Notes under the pieces: model-generated
Databases searched by the model: none
The model's input: only the letters and a program-made list of their open reading frames with translations
What the model was told of the DNA's origin: nothing
Made by a program: the position numbers and the translations under genes
Part shown: one piece after another, positions 1 to 5,444 of the stretch
Layout: each line of letters begins with the position of its first letter
Position numbering within the stretch: position 1 is the stretch's first letter
Assembly (NCBI GenBank): GCA_020025715.1
Contig: JAHHRQ010000037.1
Span: 1-17,148, forward strand
Direction of reading: 5' to 3'
From: Oscillospiraceae bacterium
GTDB taxonomy: Bacteria > Bacillota > Clostridia > Oscillospirales > Oscillospiraceae
Length of the DNA: 17,148 bases

Positions 1-34
1 AAAAAATCCGGTTCCGAATTTCGGAACCGGATTT
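1..34 (-). terminator. Intrinsic terminator of the flavodoxin-ferredoxin gene
   Basis: A perfect 14-bp inverted repeat has arms at 4-17 and 21-34 and a 3-base loop. On the minus strand the hairpin is followed by a run of six T (the A run at 1-6). It lies just past the stop codon of the minus-strand gene that ends at 46, so it most likely ends that transcript. Confidence 0.9.
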
Positions 35-45
35 AAAATTTTTAC

Positions 46-828
46 TTAATTTACATGAATGACCTTTTCCATAAGCTCCGCAGCGGGGACGTTGGGGTTA
101 TGGTAGCGGGCGCGGTTTTTGGTGAGACCGCCCATGTGAATGGCCTTTTCGGGGCAGTACTGGAGACAGCTCAGGCACTGAATACAGTTATTGCCGAACT
201 GAGGTCTGCCGTTAACAAGCTTAATGTTGTGACGGGGGCAGAGCCTCTCACACTGACCGCAGCTTATGCAGGAGTCGGAAACTGTGAGCTTCTTTGCCTT
301 CATCTTTGCCATAACAGGCCATGCCTTGCTCTCTACAACGTTGAAGAGAGGCTTTCCGGGGTGCTTTTCAAGCTTCTTCTTGTTGAGAACATCCATGGCA
401 ACCTTCTGCGCGAACTTTTCAGAACGCTTCTGTGCGGCCTTTGGACCCATAGGAGGCATCATCATGCCGTGGGGCATGAGCCAGATACATGCGCTCTGGT
501 GTGAAATGCCGGCCCAGTAGTCAAGATCCACAATGTCGTCAATAATGCTCATGCCGACACCGGGATAGCCTGCGTAGCACACAACACCGAAGGTGTATGT
601 GTCACAACTCAAGGTGACGTTGCGAACGTATCTTTCCACATCACCCGGCAAACCACCGGCGTAGCAGGGGAACACAAAGCCCACGCGCTCTGCCTTCCTT
701 GCCATGGTGATCTGCGGCTCGCTTCTCATCATAACAATGTCGGTATCCCCTAATGTTTTCGCGATGTTCTTTGCTATGTCCAGACAGTTACCGGTGCCGG
801 AATAGCAGTAAATAAGATTTTTGCTCAT
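46..828 (-). CDS. EFR1-type flavodoxin/ferredoxin fusion protein
   Basis: This 260-residue protein combines a flavodoxin-like N-terminal half with a C-terminal double [4Fe-4S] ferredoxin domain, the layout called EFR1 family ferrodoxin in anaerobic Firmicutes. The FMN phosphate-binding loop is visible as YSGTGN at residues 9-14. The two cluster motifs are C187-x2-C-x2-C-x3-C197 and C215-x2-C-x2-C-x3-C225, the classical 2x[4Fe-4S] pattern. No signal peptide or membrane segment is seen, so it should be cytoplasmic. It probably shuttles electrons between FMN and iron-sulfur clusters, but the redox partner is unknown. The ATG at 828 is preceded by GGAGG at 836-840, which supports this start. It has its own promoter and terminator and looks monocistronic. 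The fold call is firm; the physiological role is not known. Confidence 0.9.
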   Translation of the reverse strand: MSKNLIYCYSGTGNCLDIAKNIAKTLGDTDIVMMRSEPQITMARKAERVGFVFPCYAGGLPGDVERYVRNVTLSCDTYTFGVVCYAGYPGVGMSIIDDIVDLDYWAGISHQSACIWLMPHGMMMPPMGPKAAQKRSEKFAQKVAMDVLNKKKLEKHPGKPLFNVVESKAWPVMAKMKAKKLTVSDSCISCGQCERLCPRHNIKLVNGRPQFGNNCIQCLSCLQYCPEKAIHMGGLTKNRARYHNPNVPAAELMEKVIHVN

Positions 829-879
829 TTAAGGTCCTCCTTATGTATATTGTTGTAAAGCCGTATTCGCATTGTTTAT

Positions 880-908
880 ATTATAACACACTTTGAAAAC
901 CAGAACAA
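880..908 (-). promoter_or_regulatory. Sigma-A-type promoter for the flavodoxin-ferredoxin gene
   Basis: On the minus strand a -35 TTGTTC (903-908) lies 17 bases from a perfect -10 TATAAT (880-885). A start of transcription near 873 would give a leader of about 45 bases containing the GGAGG at 836-840. Confidence 0.75.
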
Positions 909-933
909 TAGACACAGAAGCCCAAATGATGTA

Positions 934-1416
934 TTAGAGAGAAGTAATTGAGTCGTCCTGCTCTATCCAGTCGCTTACGGGCACGGTTTCATACTCGGTG
1001 GGAGTGCGGCGGATGACTATTTTCTCTATACCTGCGTTTATGATAAGGCGGCGGCACATGGAGCAGGAGGTTGCCTCATGCAAAAGCTCGTTTGTGCGGG
1101 CGTCTCTTCCCACAAGGTAGAGGGTGGCGCCTATCATGTCGCGGCGGGAGGCGGAAATAATGGCGTTTGCCTCGGCGTGGACGCTGCGGCACAGCTCATA
1201 GCGCTCACCGGAGGGAATTTTAAGGTTCTCTCTTGTGCAGTAGCCTAAATCTGAGCAGTTCTTACGTCCTCTGGGGGCGCCGTTGTAGCCGGTGGAAATA
1301 ATTTCGTCGTTAAGTACGATTATTGCGCCGTACTTCCGGCGCAGACAGGTTGAGCGCTCCAAAACAGAGTCCGCGATGTCCAGATAGTAATTTTTCTTGC
1401 TTGTTCTGCTATCCAT
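934..1416 (-). CDS. Deoxycytidylate (dCMP) deaminase
   Basis: A 160-residue zinc-dependent deaminase that should convert dCMP to dUMP, feeding thymidylate synthesis in the cytoplasm. The zinc and catalytic motif is HAE at residues 80-82 (His ligand, catalytic Glu), and the second ligand pair is C118-x2-C121. The surrounding NGAPRG, PSGERYELCRSVHAEANA and INAGI segments are typical of Firmicute dCMP deaminases. The usual PCxxC motif reads SCSMC here, a Pro-to-Ser variation just before the first Cys ligand. The open frame extends upstream to 1602, but that extension crosses the promoter region and is not family-like. The ATG at 1416 matches the usual N-terminus; upstream purine-rich AGG stretches at about 1421-1430 give only a modest ribosome site. 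CMP/dCMP specificity is inferred from the family. Confidence 0.92.
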   Translation of the reverse strand: MDSRTSKKNYYLDIADSVLERSTCLRRKYGAIIVLNDEIISTGYNGAPRGRKNCSDLGYCTRENLKIPSGERYELCRSVHAEANAIISASRRDMIGATLYLVGRDARTNELLHEATSCSMCRRLIINAGIEKIVIRRTPTEYETVPVSDWIEQDDSITSL

Positions 1417-1449
1417 AAACCTCTTACCTTTCGGAAATAATATACAATA

Positions 1450-1478
1450 AGAATATACCATTAAAATAGCTCCGTCAA
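1450..1478 (-). promoter_or_regulatory. Promoter for the dCMP deaminase gene
   Basis: On the minus strand -35 TTGACG (1473-1478) and -10 TATTCT (1450-1455) are separated by 17 bases. The -35 box lies close to the divergent queH promoter, so RNA polymerase bound to one may affect the other. Confidence 0.65.
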
Positions 1479-1505
1479 GAAGATATGGATTTTTTATAAA
1501 GACTG

Positions 1506-1514
1506 TGTTATAAT
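1506..1514 (+). promoter_or_regulatory. Extended -10 promoter for queH
   Basis: A perfect TATAAT (1509-1514) is preceded by the extended -10 element TGT (1506-1508). The sequence at the -35 position (TGGATT, 1486-1491) is poor, as is common with extended -10 promoters. Transcription should start at about 1521-1522, on the predicted ATG itself. Confidence 0.65.
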
Positions 1515-1521
1515 CCCCTTT

Positions 1522-2163
1522 ATGAACAGAAGAAATTATATGAGAGAACTGGACCGTATAATACAAAAAGCAGACGGAAAAAAGCCGAGACTTTTGCTCC
1601 ACAGCTGCTGCGGCCCCTGCTCCAGCTCGGTTCTGGAGCTGCTAACTAAATATTTCGATGTGAGCGTACTGTGGTATAATCCTAACATCTACCCTCAGAA
1701 TGAATTCAACAAGCGTTTTGAGACTCTTATTGAGCTGGTAGAGAAAATGGGTCTTGCCGACAGCGTGCAGATTCTGGCAGAGCCTTATAAAAGCGAGGTT
1801 TACTATGAGGCTGTGAAAGGACTTGAAAATGAGCCTGAGGGCGGCGCCCGCTGCGCCAAGTGCTTCAGACTGCGCCTTATGGAGACTGCCAAAATCGCAA
1901 AGCAGTACGGCTATGACTATTTCTGCTCTACCCTCACTCTCTCCCGCCACAAGGACGCTGTTTTAATTAACAGTCTGGGAGAGGATATTGCAAAGCTGGT
2001 GGGCGTTCCCTGGCTGCCCTCAGACTTTAAAAAGCGGAACGGGGAAAACCGTTCCATAGAGCTTTGCGAAAAGCTCGATCTCTACCGCCAGCTCTACTGC
2101 GGCTGCGAGTTTTCTCTCCACCGCCGGGAACAGCACGCCGAAAAGGAAAAAGTGGCGGACTGA
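1522..2163 (+). CDS. queH: Epoxyqueuosine reductase QueH
   Basis: A 213-residue QueH protein, the iron-sulfur enzyme unrelated to QueG that reduces epoxyqueuosine to queuosine in the wobble position of GUN-decoding tRNAs. The conserved cysteines are visible: HSCCGPCSS with C29, C30 and C33, CAKC with C111 and C114, and a C-terminal CGC with C193 and C195. WYNPNIYPxxE (51-61) is also typical of the family. The N-terminus MNRRNYMRELDRII resembles known QueH starts, favouring the ATG at 1522. However, no ribosome site precedes it, and the promoter -10 box ends only 7 bases upstream, so the message may be leaderless. A second ATG at 1540 is the alternative, also without a clear ribosome site. queT follows after a preQ1 riboswitch, so both genes serve queuosine supply. 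Confidence 0.93.
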   Translation: MNRRNYMRELDRIIQKADGKKPRLLLHSCCGPCSSSVLELLTKYFDVSVLWYNPNIYPQNEFNKRFETLIELVEKMGLADSVQILAEPYKSEVYYEAVKGLENEPEGGARCAKCFRLRLMETAKIAKQYGYDYFCSTLTLSRHKDAVLINSLGEDIAKLVGVPWLPSDFKKRNGENRSIELCEKLDLYRQLYCGCEFSLHRREQHAEKEKVAD

Positions 2164-2173
2164 AAAGTTAATC

Positions 2174-2212
2174 CGCAGGTTTCCACACCCTGCGAAAAAT
2201 AAAAAATGGAGG
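2174..2212 (+). promoter_or_regulatory. preQ1-I riboswitch controlling queT translation
   Basis: The 39-base element lies between queH and queT. Helix P1 pairs CGCAGG (2174-2179) with CCTGCG (2189-2194). The loop is TTTCCACA, and C2188 occupies the position of the cytosine that recognises preQ1. An A-rich tail (2195-2206) follows. Loop bases TCCA (2182-2185) can pair with TGGA (2207-2210) to make pseudoknot helix P2. This helix contains the start of the ribosome site GGAGG (2208-2212), so ligand binding should hide the site and lower queT translation. Shape and gene context match the preQ1-I class, and no intrinsic terminator is present between aptamer and gene. Confidence 0.88.
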
Positions 2213-2223
2213 TATTACCCCAA

Positions 2224-2760
2224 ATGAAAAATGTAAAATTCAACACCCGTACCATCACGGCAGCTGCCATTATAGGCGCTGCCTACGCAGCTCTTACAAT
2301 GCTGCTTGCGCCCATAAGCTACGGCGCAATTCAGCTTAGAGTATCAGAAGTTCTGTGCATCCTGCCTTTCTTCATCCCATCCAGTGCGTGGGGATTGTTT
2401 TTAGGCTGTGCCATAGCAAATGTGCTTACGGGCAATGTGTTCGATATAGTTTTCGGCTCTCTCGCCACCCTTGCGGCAGCTCTGCTGACCGCTTATATAG
2501 GTAAGCGGGGACAGGGGATGAAAAACTGCGTGCTGGCCTGCTGTATGCCGGTTATCTTTAACGCCGTTGTTGTAGGCGCTGTGATTACCGAGGCATACAT
2601 CGGAGTGCGGATATTTGAAAATCCGGGAGTATTCGCAATGAATGCGCTGTATGTGGGTATAGGCGAGGCAATAGTTCTTTTTGCTCTGGGTCTGCCCCTT
2701 ATGCGCTGCCTGCTTAAAAATAGTTTTTTCAAAAAATATGTAGATAAAATCAACTCGTAA
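2224..2760 (+). CDS. queT: Queuosine-precursor ECF transporter S component QueT
   Basis: A 178-residue hydrophobic protein of the QueT family, the substrate-binding S component that works with a shared ECF energizing module (EcfA/EcfA'/EcfT, not in this window) to import a queuosine precursor such as preQ0 or preQ1. About five to six membrane segments are visible. Family features include QLRVSE at 37-42, the GCxIANxxxxNVFDIVFGSLATL segment at 61-83 and GIGEA at 145-149. The open frame begins at 2206, but that ATG overlaps the ribosome site GGAGG at 2208-2212. The ATG at 2224 lies 11 bases behind that site and is the better start. The preQ1 riboswitch directly upstream strongly supports the substrate. 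It probably shares a transcript with queH, and galU follows after 17 bases. Confidence 0.93.
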   Translation: MKNVKFNTRTITAAAIIGAAYAALTMLLAPISYGAIQLRVSEVLCILPFFIPSSAWGLFLGCAIANVLTGNVFDIVFGSLATLAAALLTAYIGKRGQGMKNCVLACCMPVIFNAVVVGAVITEAYIGVRIFENPGVFAMNALYVGIGEAIVLFALGLPLMRCLLKNSFFKKYVDKINS

Positions 2761-2777
2761 AGAGAAAGGAGAAAGCC

Positions 2778-3653
2778 ATGAAAGTCAGAAAGGCTATAAT
2801 TCCTGCTGCAGGACTGGGTACAAGAATGTTACCCAACACCAAAAGCATACCGAAGGAAATGCTTCCCCTTGTTGATAAACCTGTGCTTCAGTACATAATT
2901 GAGGAGGCCGTGGCTGCGGGAATTGAGCAGATACTTATTATCACAAACCGCGGCAAAACCCCTATCGAGGATTATTTCGACTATGCCCCCGACCTTGAAG
3001 CAAGACTTCTGCAGGACGGTAAGCTGGACGAGGCCCACAAGGTGAGAGAAGTGGCTGACATGGCTGATGTGTTCTTCCTCAGACAGAAGGAGACAAAGGG
3101 ACTCGGTCATGCCGTATGGAGAGCAAAAAGCTTCGTAGGAAACGAACCCTTTGCAATACTTCTGGGCGACGATATTATGCTCAGCGAGAAGCCGGTTTTG
3201 AAGCAGCTTGTGGAGGCTGCGGAGAAATACAGCTGCTCTGCTGTTGCAATTCATCAGGTTCCCGATGAACTTATAGTGAAATATTCATCTGTTAAATTAA
3301 AAGAGAAGCTTTCCGACAGAGTCTATTCAATAGATGATATGAACGAAAAGCCTACTTTAGACGAAAAGCTTTCCGATTACGCCATTCTGGGCCGCTATGT
3401 TTTAACTCCCGCCATATTTGACATCCTTGAAAAAACACCCCCCGGCAGAAACAATGAAATTCAGCTTACCGACGGTATGAAGGAGCTGTGCCACATTGAG
3501 CCTATGTGCGGTGTTGACTACGAGGGCAGAAGATACGATACCGGAAATCTGAAAGGCTACCTTGAGGCAATTATTGATTTTGCACTTGAAAATAAAGAGG
3601 TAGGCCAGTGGCTCAGGGGCTTCATAAAGGAAAAAGCCGAAAGTTTCGATTGA
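2778..3653 (+). CDS. galU: UTP-glucose-1-phosphate uridylyltransferase
   Basis: A 291-residue nucleotidyltransferase that makes UDP-glucose from UTP and glucose 1-phosphate, supplying cell-envelope polysaccharide and glycolipid synthesis. The nucleotide-binding signature GLGTRMLPNTKSIPKEMLP begins at residue 12 (the common form has PATK, here PNTK). GLGHAV near residue 108 and the LGDD metal-binding motif near residue 130 follow. Length and motif order are normal for bacterial GalU. The ATG at 2778 has AGGAG about 8 bases upstream. It sits 17 bases behind queT and is probably carried on the queH-queT transcript although functionally unrelated. Its TGA stop codon lies inside the -35 box of the next promoter. 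Confidence 0.95.
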   Translation: MKVRKAIIPAAGLGTRMLPNTKSIPKEMLPLVDKPVLQYIIEEAVAAGIEQILIITNRGKTPIEDYFDYAPDLEARLLQDGKLDEAHKVREVADMADVFFLRQKETKGLGHAVWRAKSFVGNEPFAILLGDDIMLSEKPVLKQLVEAAEKYSCSAVAIHQVPDELIVKYSSVKLKEKLSDRVYSIDDMNEKPTLDEKLSDYAILGRYVLTPAIFDILEKTPPGRNNEIQLTDGMKELCHIEPMCGVDYEGRRYDTGNLKGYLEAIIDFALENKEVGQWLRGFIKEKAESFD

Positions 3654-3678
3654 CAAATTAAAAATTTAGTCATAATAT
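3650..3678 (+). promoter_or_regulatory. Promoter of the TPP riboswitch-thiT unit
   Basis: A perfect -35 TTGACA (3650-3655) is followed after 17 bases by TAATAT (3673-3678); an overlapping TATAAT at 3676-3681 would give a 20-base spacer. Transcription should start at about 3685-3688, immediately before the TPP aptamer. The -35 box contains the galU stop codon TGA (3651-3653). Confidence 0.75.
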
Positions 3679-3684
3679 AATAGT

Positions 3685-3771
3685 TACATGGGCGCTGGGT
3701 AATCCCGGCTGAGACAGAGTAATGGAGCTCTGAAACCATTGAACCTGATCCGGGTAATGCCGGCGTAGGAA
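3685..3771 (+). promoter_or_regulatory. TPP (thi-box) riboswitch
   Basis: The hallmark conserved segments are all present and in order: CTGAGA (3709-3714), ACCTGATC (3743-3750), TAATGCC (3755-3761) and GCGTAGGA (3763-3770). Helix P3 pairs GCTGGG (3694-3699) with CCCGGC (3704-3709). P2 pairs ATGG (3688-3691) with CCAT (3736-3739). An optional P3a pairs CAGAG (3715-3719) with CTCTG (3728-3732). The closing P1 helix is not obvious. The intrinsic terminator downstream and the thiT gene behind it fit control by transcription termination. TGAACC (3740-3745) in the aptamer can pair with GGTTCA (3795-3800) in the terminator, a plausible antiterminator. Confidence 0.96.
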
Positions 3772-3790
3772 CAGAGAGCGGTAATTATTA

Positions 3791-3822
3791 CGCGGGTTCA
3801 GAATTTGAACCCGCGTTTTTTT
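3791..3822 (+). terminator. Riboswitch-linked intrinsic terminator
   Basis: Arms CGCGGGTTCA (3791-3800) and TGAACCCGCG (3806-3815) form a perfect 10-bp stem with a 5-base loop, followed by seven T (3816-3822). It lies between the TPP aptamer and thiT and is the likely expression platform. Confidence 0.92.
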
Positions 3823-3865
3823 ATCCCCCTCCGATTCCTAAAAAATTTTGGAGGTAAAAGAGAAA

Positions 3866-4432
3866 ATGAAACAGAACTCAAGAATGAAAGTCCGCGGACT
3901 GTGCGAAGGCGCAATACTGCTGGCACTGGCAATGGTGCTTAATGCCCTGAAGCTTTTCCAGCTTCCCAACGGCGGCTCAATAGATCTGGCTATGATTCCT
4001 ATCTTCGTTTTTGCCCTGCGCTGGGGTCTGGGCTGGGGCCTGCTTGAAGGCTTCCTGTTCGGCCTGCTGCAGATGCTGGTTGACGGTGCTATTGCATGGG
4101 GCTGGCAGAGCATGCTGCTTGACTACCTTGTTGCTTTCGCTCCTCTTGGCCTTGCAGGTCTTTTCAGAGGCAAGGGCAAGGGTATCTTTGCAGGTATCAC
4201 TCTGGGCTGCGTTGCAAGATTTATAATCCACTTCATCAGCGGCGTTACCATTTACGCTATCAACGAGCCTACTGAGCTCTTCGGCACCGTCTGGGGCAGC
4301 CCCTGGAGCTTCTCCCTTATCTACAACGGCAGCTACATGCTCATAGACACTATCATCTGCCTTGTAGTATTTGCAGTGCTGTATAAGCCCCTCGACAAGT
4401 ATATTCAGGCAAAAGACCTTGTAAAAGCTTGA
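3866..4432 (+). CDS. thiT: Thiamine ECF transporter S component ThiT
   Basis: A 188-residue integral membrane protein of the ThiT (YuaJ) family, the thiamine-binding S component of an ECF importer. About six hydrophobic segments cover most of the length. Family features visible are GGSIDLAMIPI at 36-46, the EGFLFGLLQ segment starting at E61, LLDY at 84-87, His122 in the FIIHFISG segment and YNGSYM at 153-158. These include the aromatic and polar positions around the thiamine site of the family. The frame opens at a TTG at 3848 that overlaps the ribosome site GGAGG (3850-3854). The ATG at 3866, 11 bases behind that site, is the real start. The TPP riboswitch upstream confirms the thiamine link. 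The energizing ECF subunits are not in the window. Confidence 0.95.
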   Translation: MKQNSRMKVRGLCEGAILLALAMVLNALKLFQLPNGGSIDLAMIPIFVFALRWGLGWGLLEGFLFGLLQMLVDGAIAWGWQSMLLDYLVAFAPLGLAGLFRGKGKGIFAGITLGCVARFIIHFISGVTIYAINEPTELFGTVWGSPWSFSLIYNGSYMLIDTIICLVVFAVLYKPLDKYIQAKDLVKA

Positions 4433-4448
4433 AAAATTCAAATTTCTG

Positions 4449-4478
4449 TTGACAGAAAGCCTATACATAAGGTATAAT
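4449..4478 (+). promoter_or_regulatory. Strong promoter of the rpmH operon
   Basis: Perfect -35 TTGACA (4449-4454) and perfect -10 TATAAT (4473-4478) are separated by 18 bases. It is the strongest-looking promoter in the window, as expected for a ribosomal protein gene. The predicted transcription start is at about 4485. Confidence 0.9.
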
Positions 4479-4481
4479 TAA

Positions 4482-4507
4482 CACTCGGCGGCAAATGCCG
4501 CCGAGTG
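4482..4507 (+). terminator. Perfect hairpin at the rpmH transcription start
   Basis: Arms 4482-4492 and 4497-4507 form an 11-bp G+C-rich stem with an AAAT loop, followed by a broken T-rich tract (ATTGTTATTTTTA). For a transcript coming from thiT it can act as an intrinsic terminator. For a transcript starting at about 4485 it would be a 5'-end hairpin of about eight pairs. Which role it has cannot be decided from sequence. Confidence 0.65.
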
Positions 4508-4582
4508 ATTGTTATTTTTATCAACTGCTTCGGAGGCGAAAGCTTTCGATGTTGAGTATTAAATCTGAAAGGAGTACATGAC

Positions 4583-4717
4583 ATGCTTCGTACCTACCAG
4601 CCTAAAAAGCGCCAGCGCAAAAAAGAGCACGGCTTCCGCAAAAGAATGAGCACCGCGAATGGTCGCAAGGTTCTCTCCCGCCGCAGAGCTAAGGGCAGAG
4701 CTAAGCTCAGCTACTAA
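4583..4717 (+). CDS. rpmH: 50S ribosomal protein L34
   Basis: A 44-residue, strongly basic protein that matches L34 along its whole length: an RTYQPKKRQR start, the HGFRKRMST core and the NGRKVLSRRRAKGRAKLSY end. L34 is a small late-assembling protein of the large ribosomal subunit. The ATG at 4583 is preceded by AAAGGAG at 4568-4574 with an 8-base spacing. Another ATG at 4578 is out of frame. It is first in the conserved rpmH-rnpA-yidD-yidC-jag cluster and has the strong promoter at 4449-4478. The leader of about 100 bases carries a hairpin at its 5' end. The family call is certain from sequence alone. Confidence 0.98.
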   Translation: MLRTYQPKKRQRKKEHGFRKRMSTANGRKVLSRRRAKGRAKLSY

Positions 4718-4754
4718 GAAAAGCCCGGTGAGCAGGTCAATCGAGAATATTTTT

Positions 4755-4774
4755 AGGGCGGAGAGATCCGCCCT
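4755..4774 (+). other. Hairpin between rpmH and rnpA
   Basis: AGGGCGGA (4755-4762) pairs with TCCGCCCT (4767-4774) across a GAGA loop of the stable GNRA type. Only three T follow, so it is unlikely to be a full terminator. It could attenuate transcription or mark a processing site that separates the abundant rpmH message from the rest of the operon. Confidence 0.5.
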
Positions 4775-4837
4775 TTAGGTGCTTGTCGAGATTTAAAACG
4801 AAGGCTGAGACAGCCGGATGCTAAGAGGTGAAAGGCT

Positions 4838-5185
4838 TTGAACGTATTGTATACTTTAAAAAAGAACAGTGATTTCAGACGCCTTTACTCCCGCGGCAAA
4901 AGCGCTGTCACGCCCTGTATGGTTGTATATTGCCGCCGCAACCCCCTGGGTCATAACCGGGTGGGTTACACCGTTTCCACTAAAATCGGAAACGCAGTCA
5001 CAAGAAACAGAGGAAGAAGAAGGCTCAGAGAGGTATACAGATTGCTGCTGCCTCAGATGAAGCAGGGCTTCGACATTGTAATTGTGGCAAGAAAAAGATG
5101 CGTGGAGGCTAAATTCCCCAAAGTCCAGAACGACCTTTTAAAGGCCCTCGAGGAGCTGGGAATTATTAAGGAGGCAGAGACGTGA
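4838..5185 (+). CDS. rnpA: Ribonuclease P protein component
   Basis: A 115-residue basic protein, the RNase P protein subunit that helps the catalytic RNA remove tRNA 5' leaders. The N-terminal LKKNSDFRRLYSRGKS is diagnostic, and the RNP signature RNRGRRRLREVYR lies near residues 56-68. The start is a TTG at 4838 with AGAGGTG at 4824-4830 as ribosome site; no ATG is available at the right place. The stop codon overlaps the GTG start of yidD by 4 bases, so the two are translationally coupled. The RNase P RNA gene is not in this window. Confidence 0.96.
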   Translation: MNVLYTLKKNSDFRRLYSRGKSAVTPCMVVYCRRNPLGHNRVGYTVSTKIGNAVTRNRGRRRLREVYRLLLPQMKQGFDIVIVARKRCVEAKFPKVQNDLLKALEELGIIKEAET

Positions 5186-5400
5186 AGAAATTCATGCTCG
5201 CCGCCATAAGGTTCTACCGCCGCAATATATCCCCACACCGGCCGCCATGCTGCCGTTTTATACCCACCTGCTCTCAATACGCTCTGGAGGCCATCGAAAA
5301 ATACGGCGCCCTTAAAGGGGGCTGGATGGCTTTTAAGCGTATCTGCTGCTGTCATCCTTTTTATAAAGGAAAAAGACAGCTGTATGACCCCGTACCTTAA
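5182..5400 (+). CDS. yidD: Membrane protein insertion efficiency factor YidD
   Basis: A 72-residue protein of the YidD family, a small membrane-associated protein implicated in YidC-dependent insertion. The family core is clear: CCRFIPTCSQYALEAIEKYG at about 23-42, then the RICCCHPF segment and the C-terminal DPVP. The N-terminal helix looks amphipathic. The start is a GTG at 5182 within the overlapping rnpA stop, preceded by a full AAGGAGG (5168-5174) at a 7-base spacing. Three consecutive cysteines (CCC) precede HPF where the family commonly has RCHPF. It is placed between rnpA and yidC as usual. Confidence 0.95.
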   Translation: MKKFMLAAIRFYRRNISPHRPPCCRFIPTCSQYALEAIEKYGALKGGWMAFKRICCCHPFYKGKRQLYDPVP

Positions 5401-5444
5401 AAGGTATTGCCTAAAAAGACTAAAGATTATTTGAGGAGTTATCT

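Noticed and set aside
55..520. Plus-strand open frames opposite the flavodoxin-ferredoxin gene
   Set aside because: They are antisense to a clearly conserved gene, have no ribosome sites and no recognisable protein motifs.
1417..1602. N-terminal extension of the dCMP deaminase frame to 1602
   Set aside because: It runs through the divergent promoters and into queH, has no family resemblance, and the ATG at 1416 gives the usual protein.
3678..3790. Ten-pair complementarity of 3678-3687 with 3781-3790 as a long P1 of the TPP riboswitch
   Set aside because: The left strand lies in or just after the -10 box and would be mostly absent from the transcript.
4801..4820. GGCTGAGACAG near rnpA resembles a thi-box segment
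   Set aside because: The other conserved TPP blocks (ACCTGATC, TAATGCC, GCGTAGGA) are absent; it is only a small GGCTG/CAGCC hairpin.
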